DNA of 64,000 nt from Paenibacillus arenilitoris (lineage in GTDB: Bacteria; Bacillota; Bacilli; Paenibacillales; Paenibacillaceae). Position numbers and translations under genes: made by a program. How positions within the stretch are numbered: the first letter of the stretch is position 1; each line of letters begins with the position of its first letter. A model generated the notes under the pieces. It was given only the letters and a program-made list of their open reading frames with translations, searched no databases and was not told where the DNA came from. Shown here in pieces: positions 58,085 to 64,000 of the stretch. The stretch covers positions 310,001 to 374,000 of the forward strand of contig NZ_JACXIY010000002.1 in the NCBI RefSeq assembly GCF_014705655.1, given 5' to 3'.

Positions 58085-58326
58085 TCCCTATCACTCCATT
58101 GCGAGAGGTTATTCGACATATTTCGCTATTGTACCATTATCTGCAAGCGATTTGTTGAATATATCGAACTGATTTTTTTTGTTTATTATCTCATATATTA
58201 GTAGAAAATAAAACCCAAGACCCATATAATTGATGAGATTCCGTGTCTAATATAGGTATAAATGTCCATGGAAGTATATGCCTCTCGTCATGATACAATG
58301 TAGGCGATAACAAGGAGGTCGTTTTA
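58085..58326. promoter_or_regulatory. AT-rich divergent promoter region of the Pel operon and DUF4832 gene
   Basis: About 240 bp, far more AT-rich than its surroundings. Toward the Pel operon, TACAAT (minus strand, near 58134-58129) is the best -10 candidate; toward the other gene, TACAAT at 58296 lies about 30 bp before the TTG start. The -35 boxes are weak on both sides, suggesting activation by a regulator. No riboswitch fold was recognised. Confidence 0.4.
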
Positions 58327-59733
58327 TTGAAACAACGGTGGTTTTTGGCTGTTTTTGTCGTTTTGCTAACCGGGTCTGCCGCCCTATTATTGGGAAGAGG
58401 GCTTTATGCGGACGGGCTCGTTCCCCGCACCGTGCATTCCCCCGTCGAATCGAACGCGGTGCTGGCCAATCCGTACATGGGTTTTGCGGTCGATGCCCGG
58501 TATGACGAAGCGAAGCAGCCGTTCCGGCTTGCGCATGCCAACCTGACTTGGAGCGAGCTTGAGCCGGAAAAAGGGAAATATGCGTTCGAAGCGATCGAAA
58601 GCAAAAATAACTTTGCCTATTGGAGAGAAAGAGGGGTGAAAATCATCATTCGGGTCATTCTCGACTATCCGAGGGAGGATTCGCGAATGGACATTCCGGA
58701 ATGGTTATATTTCGAAACCGGCAAGAAGGGCGTCTGGTACGACACCGATTACGGCAAAGGATTTAGTCCGGACTACAATCAGGTGTCGTTGATCCGAAAT
58801 CATGAAAGGCTTATAGCTGCGCTTGCAAAGCGCTATAACAACGACCCGCTTATCGCCTTCGTTCAACTCGGAAGTTTGGGCCATTGGGGCGAATGGCATA
58901 CCCGCAACGACAAACAAGCGCGCATTCCGTTTCCGAGGCGGGCCGTGTCGGATCAATATGCGGGGCATTACGTGAAATATTTTGCGAGTAAGCCGCTGTT
59001 AATGCGCAGGCCGCACGCGATAGCCGCGAAGAACGGACTGGGCCTGTACAACGATGCATTCGGCAGGCGGGACTCGACGATCGACGGGTTTTTGAGCTGG
59101 TATACGAAAGGCTACACCTCATGGCTAACGCAGGAAAAAGAACCGGCCATGCCCAACTTTTGGACGAAAGCGCCGAGCGGCGGGGAATTCGCGGACGAGA
59201 AAAAATATATGCGCGATTCGGCGATCGAAGAAACGCTGCGCCAAGCCAGGCTCACGCATGTCTCGTGGATGGGGCCGAATGCGCCTTCGCTCGAGGAGCC
59301 CGGCGGCGCGCTGCAAAAAAATATAGACCGGTTTCTAAAGACGATCGGCTATCGGTTCGTCATCGCGAAGGAGTCCCACGAGGCTAAAGTGAAAGCGGGC
59401 GGCGCACTGAACGTGACGATCGATGTGAGAAACCGCGGGGTGGCTCCGTTTTATTTCAAGTGGCCCATCGAATTGACGCTAAGCGATCGGAACGGTCAAA
59501 TCGTAGCTTACGCCAAGCCGAATGCCGATATCCGCAAGTGGCTGCCCGGGATGCACAGCTTCTCGGCCAAGCTGAACGTTCCGGCAATGCTGCCGACGGG
59601 GGAATATACCGTCAATGCCGCCATTCTCGACCCGGAAACCGGGAAGCCGGGCATCGATTTCGCGAATGACGGCAAGCGGGACGACGGCCGCTATTCGCTC
59701 GGCAGCGTATCCGTCAGTGGAACGGTCAAGTAA
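58327..59733 (+). CDS. DUF4832/DUF4874 glycoside-hydrolase-like secreted protein
   Basis: 468 residues from TTG 58327 behind AAGGAGGT. A signal peptide or anchor is formed by FLAVFVVLLTGSAALLLGRG. The body starts NPYMGFAVDARYDEAKQPFR and LTWSELEPEKGKYAFEAIES, the TIM-barrel opening of DUF4874; IRVILDYPRE and VQLGSLGHWGEWHT place likely acidic catalytic residues at strand ends. A C-terminal Ig-like DUF4832 domain begins KAGGALNVTIDVRNRGVAPF. Divergent from the Pel operon; it could trim the polymer, replacing the hydrolase half of PelA. That link is inferred. Confidence 0.8.
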   Translation: MKQRWFLAVFVVLLTGSAALLLGRGLYADGLVPRTVHSPVESNAVLANPYMGFAVDARYDEAKQPFRLAHANLTWSELEPEKGKYAFEAIESKNNFAYWRERGVKIIIRVILDYPREDSRMDIPEWLYFETGKKGVWYDTDYGKGFSPDYNQVSLIRNHERLIAALAKRYNNDPLIAFVQLGSLGHWGEWHTRNDKQARIPFPRRAVSDQYAGHYVKYFASKPLLMRRPHAIAAKNGLGLYNDAFGRRDSTIDGFLSWYTKGYTSWLTQEKEPAMPNFWTKAPSGGEFADEKKYMRDSAIEETLRQARLTHVSWMGPNAPSLEEPGGALQKNIDRFLKTIGYRFVIAKESHEAKVKAGGALNVTIDVRNRGVAPFYFKWPIELTLSDRNGQIVAYAKPNADIRKWLPGMHSFSAKLNVPAMLPTGEYTVNAAILDPETGKPGIDFANDGKRDDGRYSLGSVSVSGTVK

Positions 59734-59902
59734 ACCGGCGTTTCATTCTATCGAACACCTGCGATTTTCATTTACTTTTCATGCAAGCTGATAGCCGATT
59801 GTCATACTATTGTCATAGGAAGCCGAGTGACAACGGTTGTTAGGTCTGATGAAAAAGGGCATAATGAAATCATGGCAAAATACATAGAAATGGGGAACGG
59901 GG

Positions 59903-60973
59903 ATGTCTTATAACGACCGTTTCATACGGGCATGCCGGAAGGAACAAGTCGATCGGGTGCCGGTATGGTACATGCGCCAGGCGGGCCGGTATGATCCTGA
60001 TTACCGCAAAATAAAAGAAAAATATTCGCTGCTGGAAATATGCAAACAACCGGAGCTGGCGGCCGAGGTGACGATGATGCCGGTCCGCAAGCTGGGCGTC
60101 GACGCGGCTATCCTATACTCGGACATAATGAATCCGGTCGCTTCGATCGGCATCGATTTCGACATCGTCGCGAACGTCGGACCGGTCATCGCGAATCCGA
60201 TCCGCTCGGCCGCGGACGTGGAGCGCCTGAAGCCGATCGACGTGGAAGGGGATATGGGGCATATTCTGGAGACGATCCGGATACTGGACCGCGAGCTTGG
60301 GGTGCCGCTCATCACGTTCGCGGGCGCGCCGTTCACGATAGCGAGCTACCTGATTGAAGGCAGGCCTTCGAAAAACTATTTGCGCACGAAAGAAATGATG
60401 TACAGCGAGCCGGAGCTGTGGCATGAGCTGATGCGCAAGCTCGGCGATATGGCAATCGCTTACCTGCGCGCGCATATCGCGGCGGGCGGCAAGGCGTTCC
60501 AGTTGTTCGACAGCTGGGTGGGCGCGTTGTCGCCGGCCGATTTCCGCAAGTTCGTCCTGCCGACGATCGAGCGGATTTTTGCCGAATTGGCCGATTTGAA
60601 CGAGCCGAAAATTTATTTTCCGGGCGTCAGCTCGGGGGAGCTGCTGCCGGAGCTGCACCAGGTGAAAGCGGACGTCATCGGGCTCGATTGGCGCGTGCCG
60701 ATCGAGGCGGGACGGCGCAGGCTGGGCGGCGGCTACGCGGTGCAAGGCAATCTGGACCCGACGATCCTCACGGCGCCGATCGGCGTTATCGAATCTTACG
60801 CGAAGGAGATTATCGACAGCGGCATTTCGGAGCCCGGCTTTATTTTTAATCTTGGTCACGGTTTGTTCCCCGAGGCGTCGATCGACAAGCTGGCCGAGCT
60901 TACGGCATTCGTGCATTCGTATTCGGCGAAGGCCATCGCGGCTAAGAACGGTAAGGAGGCAAGCCATGTCTAG
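59903..60973 (+). CDS. hemE: Uroporphyrinogen decarboxylase
   Basis: Converts uroporphyrinogen III to coproporphyrinogen III in heme synthesis. 356 residues, family length. The two PROSITE-type signatures are visible: VPVWYMRQAGRYDPDYRKI (with the substrate-binding Arg residues) near residue 21 and ITFAGAPFTIASYLIEG near residue 138; YSDIMNPVASIGIDF carries the catalytic Asp. The last eight bases overlap hemH. There is no strong ribosome binding site before ATG 59903 (GGGGAACGGGG). Confidence 0.95.
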   Translation: MSYNDRFIRACRKEQVDRVPVWYMRQAGRYDPDYRKIKEKYSLLEICKQPELAAEVTMMPVRKLGVDAAILYSDIMNPVASIGIDFDIVANVGPVIANPIRSAADVERLKPIDVEGDMGHILETIRILDRELGVPLITFAGAPFTIASYLIEGRPSKNYLRTKEMMYSEPELWHELMRKLGDMAIAYLRAHIAAGGKAFQLFDSWVGALSPADFRKFVLPTIERIFAELADLNEPKIYFPGVSSGELLPELHQVKADVIGLDWRVPIEAGRRRLGGGYAVQGNLDPTILTAPIGVIESYAKEIIDSGISEPGFIFNLGHGLFPEASIDKLAELTAFVHSYSAKAIAAKNGKEASHV

Positions 60974-61913
60974 CGAGAACTTGACGAAAATCGGCGTGCT
61001 CGTCATGTCTTACGGCACGCCGGAGTCGATGGACGACGTCGAGGCGTATTACACGCACATCCGGCGCGGCCATGCGCCGGCCAAGGAACAGCTGGACGAG
61101 CTGAAAGGCCGGTATGAAGCGATCGTAGGCGGCGTCTTCCCGCTCCGCGAGAATACGAACGGGCAGGTAGCCGGCCTGCAGGATAAGCTGGAGCAGCTTG
61201 CGCCGGGGCAATACGCGTGCTACCAAGGGCTTAAGCATGCGAAGCCGTACATCGAAGACGGCGTCCGGCAGATGGCGGCGGACGGCATCAAGCGCGCGGT
61301 AGGCATCGTGCTGGCGCCGCATTACTCGATTATGAGCGTCGGCGGGTATATCAAGCGGGCGGAGGAGAAGGCGGCCGAGCTCGGCATCGAGATTGCGTTC
61401 GTGAAGGAGTACCATCTTCATCCGAAGCTGATCGAGGCGCTGACCGGCCGGGTGCGGGACGGGCTTGCGCGGCTCGCGGAAACGTCGGGCGGCGAGGAAC
61501 GGGTAAAGGTGCTGTTCAGCGCGCACAGCCTGCCGGAGAAAATTCGCGAGCTCGGCGATCCTTACGAGAAGCAGCTGCTGGAGACGTCGGCCGCGGTAGC
61601 GGAAGCCGCGGGCGTGAAGGATTGGCAGTTCACATGGCAAAGCGCGGGGCGCACGAGAGAGCCTTGGCTCGGGCCGGACATTCTGGATACGCTCAAGGAG
61701 GTCGCCGCAGACGGCGTCAAAGGCGTGCTCGCCGCCCCGATCGGCTTCGTGTCGGATCACCTTGAAGTGCTGTACGACCTCGATATCGAGGCGAAGGCCG
61801 AAGCGGAGGCGCTGGGCGTTGCGCTTGACCGCATCGCGATGCTGAACCGCGATCCGTTATATATGGAGACGCTGGCGGAATCGGTGCTTGAATCCGCGAA
61901 AGGCTTGAATTGA
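60966..61913 (+). CDS. hemH: Ferrochelatase (coproporphyrin III ferrochelatase type)
   Basis: Inserts iron into the porphyrin. 315 residues, similar to Bacillus HemH/CpfC (310). Key features are GVLVMSYGTPESMDDVEAYY, the YTHIRRG substrate loop, the catalytic His of VLFSAHSLPEKI and the conserved Glu region KGVLAAPIGFVSDHLEVLYD. In Firmicutes this enzyme acts on coproporphyrin III. ATG 60966 lies behind AAGGAGG. In Bacillus the third gene hemY follows; here it does not, so the oxidase must be encoded elsewhere. Confidence 0.95.
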   Translation: MSSENLTKIGVLVMSYGTPESMDDVEAYYTHIRRGHAPAKEQLDELKGRYEAIVGGVFPLRENTNGQVAGLQDKLEQLAPGQYACYQGLKHAKPYIEDGVRQMAADGIKRAVGIVLAPHYSIMSVGGYIKRAEEKAAELGIEIAFVKEYHLHPKLIEALTGRVRDGLARLAETSGGEERVKVLFSAHSLPEKIRELGDPYEKQLLETSAAVAEAAGVKDWQFTWQSAGRTREPWLGPDILDTLKEVAADGVKGVLAAPIGFVSDHLEVLYDLDIEAKAEAEALGVALDRIAMLNRDPLYMETLAESVLESAKGLN

Positions 61914-61920
61914 ATAATAG

Positions 61921-61962
61921 GCGGAGCGGGGCCCGGGTACGACGGCGTCCCGCTTTTTTTAT
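61921..61962 (+). terminator. Terminator of hemEH
   Basis: GCGGGGC ... GTCCCGC imperfect stem followed by TTTTTTTA. Confidence 0.75.
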
Positions 61963-62086
61963 TGATGCCGCGGGCAACCGGGCGCATGACGGCCGCCGCA
62001 TTAAAATGATATAATAGTTTCTCCATCGTCAGCAGAAGTTGCTATAATGATAGAGTCTGCAATCGATCATAGAGGAGCCGTTTTTC

Positions 62087-63373
62087 ATGTACTTATCCAG
62101 GTCCGAGACCCACCAGCAGGACAAGCTTAAGCGTAAAAAAAGGCTGAAACGGTTAATGATCGTGAATCTGACGCTGTTTGGCGTCATTATAGCCGTGCTG
62201 GCCGTGTGGCTGGCCGGCAGTATGCTGCGCAATGCGCAGGAGCCGTCCGGGGGCGGCGGGGCTTCCGGTTCGGAGCAATCGGCCGGTCTCGCGCCCGAAG
62301 ATGAGCCGGCGGCCCCTTCGGCCGAGCCCGATGCCGATCCGGGCGATCCGGCCGAGCCGGGCGGCGAAGAGCTAGAGGGCGGCGCGGAGTCCGGCGAAGG
62401 CGTACCGCCGAGCGAGGAGAGCGGCGATGGGGAGCGCGTCAGCCTCTCCTTCGTCGGCGACCTGCTGCTCGGTGAATACGTGAACAAAGTCGTGGAGCAA
62501 GAGGGTTTCGATTTCCTGTACCGGCCGTCCTTGCTCTATTTGAGCGAGTCGGACCTGACGGCGGGCAATTTGGAGCATCCGGTCACGAACGGGGGAACGC
62601 CCGCGGAGGGCAAGGACTACGTGTTCAAAGGATCGCCCGACGCGCTTCCGCCGCTGCGGAACGCGGGCTTCGACGTGGTGTCCCTGGCGAACAATCATAC
62701 GCTCGATCAAGGCGTCGAGGGGCTGCTCGACACGATGCGGCACCTGGAGGACGCGGGCATTGCCCACGTTGGCGCCGGCAGCAACGACACGGAAGCGTTC
62801 GCGCCCGTCATCAAGGAGGCGAAGGGCATCAAGGTCGCTTTCATCGGGCTGAGCCGGGTCGTTCCGTCCGTCGAATGGAAGGCCGACAAGAACGTCGCCG
62901 GCGTCGCGGAAACGTACGATACGCGGCGGGCGGTCGCGGCGATCAAGAAGGCGAAGGAACAAGCGGACGTCGTTGCGGTGATGGTTCACTGGGGCAAGGA
63001 GCGGGTCGATCGGCCAGAGCCGTATCAGCGGGATTTCGCGAGACAATACATCGACGCCGGGGCCGATCTCGTCATCGGCAGCCACCCGCATGTGCTGCAG
63101 GGCTTTGAAACGTATAAAGGGAAATGGATCGCATACAGTTTAGGGAACTTCATTTTTAGCGCGTTTCCGAAGGGGACGGCGGGCGAGACGGGCGTCCTTG
63201 ACGCACTCTGCACCGCCGGCGGGGACTGCGAGCTGATCTTCCACCCGATGTTCACCGTCAACGCGCAGCCTACGCCGCTCGAGGCAGAGCCGGCCAAGGC
63301 GCTGCTCGAGCGGCTGACGTCGATCTCGTTCGGCGTCAGGCTGGGCGAAGACGGGAAGCTAATCCCCGGATGA
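62087..63373 (+). CDS. CapA-family metallophosphatase-like protein, membrane anchored
   Basis: 428 residues. A basic N-terminal tail and one membrane helix (LMIVNLTLFGVIIAVLAVWL) are followed by an 80-residue Pro/Glu/Gly/Ser linker, then the PGA_cap (CapA/PgsA-like) domain with metal-site motifs SLSFVGDLLLGE, GNLEHPVTN, SLANNHTLDQG, VMVHWGKER and IGSHPHVLQG. CapA proteins take part in poly-gamma-glutamate capsule assembly, but no capBC genes are present, so another role is possible. ATG 62087 follows AGAGGAG. A TATAAT box at 62043 is a likely -10. Confidence 0.88.
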   Translation: MYLSRSETHQQDKLKRKKRLKRLMIVNLTLFGVIIAVLAVWLAGSMLRNAQEPSGGGGASGSEQSAGLAPEDEPAAPSAEPDADPGDPAEPGGEELEGGAESGEGVPPSEESGDGERVSLSFVGDLLLGEYVNKVVEQEGFDFLYRPSLLYLSESDLTAGNLEHPVTNGGTPAEGKDYVFKGSPDALPPLRNAGFDVVSLANNHTLDQGVEGLLDTMRHLEDAGIAHVGAGSNDTEAFAPVIKEAKGIKVAFIGLSRVVPSVEWKADKNVAGVAETYDTRRAVAAIKKAKEQADVVAVMVHWGKERVDRPEPYQRDFARQYIDAGADLVIGSHPHVLQGFETYKGKWIAYSLGNFIFSAFPKGTAGETGVLDALCTAGGDCELIFHPMFTVNAQPTPLEAEPAKALLERLTSISFGVRLGEDGKLIPG

Positions 63374-63404
63374 CGGAATTTTTTTTTGAGAGGATGTGCC
63401 AGGC

Positions 63405-64000
63405 ATGAGAAATCCTTGCGTCGCGCATAGAGGCTGGTCCAGCCGCGCGCCCGAGAATACGATGGCGGCCATTCGGTTCGCGCTCGAGGATCCGGCGATC
63501 GAATGGATCGAAATCGACGTGCAGCTATCGAAGGACCACGTGCCGGTCGTCATTCACGATTATACGCTGCGCAGGACGACGAACGGCAGAGGCGAAGTGA
63601 AGGATTGGACCGCTGCGGAGCTGGCGAGCCTCGACGCGGGCCACTGGTTCTCGCAAAAGTATCAAGGCGAGTCCATTCCGACGCTGGAGCAGGTGCTGCA
63701 GGAGTCGCTCGGGCGCTGCAAGCTCAATATCGAGCTGAAAACCGACGGCATCCGGTATCCGATGCTCGAGCAGAAGGCGCTGGAGCTGCTGCGGGCATAC
63801 GAAGCGGAGAAGGACGTCGTGCTGACGTCGTTCAGCGAAGGCTCGCTGCACCGCGCGCGCAAGCTGTCGGACTCGGTCAGAACCGGGCTTATCCTGGACG
63901 CTTGGCGTCCGACCCTGCCTCTGGAGCTGCGCGAGCTTGGGGCGGACTTTCTGTCCATCGGCTATTCGAGGCTGAATAAAGATCGAATCGCGCTGCTGAA
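63405..64000 (+). CDS. Glycerophosphodiester phosphodiesterase (3' end outside the window)
   Basis: At least 198 codons, open to the window edge. The GDPD TIM barrel is clear: CVAHRGWSSRAPENTMAAIR with the catalytic His and Arg, WIEIDVQLSKDHVPVVIHDY with the metal Glu/Asp and second His, LRRTTNGRGEVKDWT, and NIELKTDGIRYP with the third metal Glu. It hydrolyses glycerophosphodiesters to glycerol 3-phosphate and an alcohol. No signal peptide, so cytoplasmic. ATG 63405 follows GAGAGGA. Confidence 0.92.
   Translation, partial: MRNPCVAHRGWSSRAPENTMAAIRFALEDPAIEWIEIDVQLSKDHVPVVIHDYTLRRTTNGRGEVKDWTAAELASLDAGHWFSQKYQGESIPTLEQVLQESLGRCKLNIELKTDGIRYPMLEQKALELLRAYEAEKDVVLTSFSEGSLHRARKLSDSVRTGLILDAWRPTLPLELRELGADFLSIGYSRLNKDRIALL

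Overview
The window is one continuous piece of a high-GC Firmicutes chromosome. Gene content and spelling (LutABC, preQ1-I and TPP riboswitches, LtaS-type enzyme, YtxH, YkvA, YpsA, SLH/Ig-like surface protein, strong purine-rich ribosome binding sites, many TTG/GTG starts) point to Paenibacillaceae, probably Cohnella or a high-GC Paenibacillus. That placement is inference; no rRNA gene is present to confirm it. No tRNA, CRISPR array, IS element or prophage block was found.

Region 1 (0-9 kb) is sugar and lactate metabolism: rhamnulokinase, a DeoR-type regulator, the lutABC lactate oxidation operon with its GntR-type regulator lutR and a FadR-type operator over its promoter, a J-domain-like membrane protein, and a rhamnogalacturonan acetylesterase gene split by an in-frame TGA. 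Rhamnose catabolism can yield lactaldehyde and lactate, so these genes fit together. Region 2 (9-12 kb) is a preQ1 riboswitch followed by queCDEF, the queuosine precursor pathway. Region 3 (12-31 kb) is mixed: selO, a Fur-controlled siderophore-binding lipoprotein, a GH5 cellulase under a cre-like site, thiD under a TPP riboswitch, ypsA, an ArsR/DUF2087 regulator, two SLH-related exported proteins, and a five-gene operon (K+ channel, unknown, small Gly/Ser-tailed lipoprotein, glutathionylspermidine-synthase-like ATP-grasp ligase, DUF350 membrane protein). Region 4 (31-44 kb) holds many small housekeeping genes (LexA-box gene, CuA protein, SufR-like regulator, murI, M14 peptidase, YkvA), an ART-like DUF3990 gene overlapping a small partner, a membrane-anchored PDZ-Lon protease, an LTA-synthase-type enzyme and two methyltransferases.

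Region 5 (44.4-46 kb) is the strangest part. A DUF559/Vsr-like nuclease-winged-helix gene, broken by an amber codon, is flanked on both sides by four 21-bp imperfect palindromes with exactly the same spacing (51, 62 and 51 bp). A third array with a different sequence but nearly the same spacing (50, 62, 50) lies between queF and selO.

Region 6 (47-60 kb) is a tightly packed Pel-type exopolysaccharide operon: an epimerase fused to a PelD-like c-di-GMP receptor, a PelE-like TPR protein, a DUF2194 deacetylase-like PelA equivalent, PelF, and PelG fused to a CotH kinase domain, followed by a VTC-type polyphosphate polymerase and a DUF4956 membrane protein, with a divergent DUF4832 glycoside-hydrolase-like gene. 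Region 7 (60-64 kb) has hemE-hemH, a CapA-like metallophosphatase and the start of a glycerophosphodiester phosphodiesterase gene that runs off the end.
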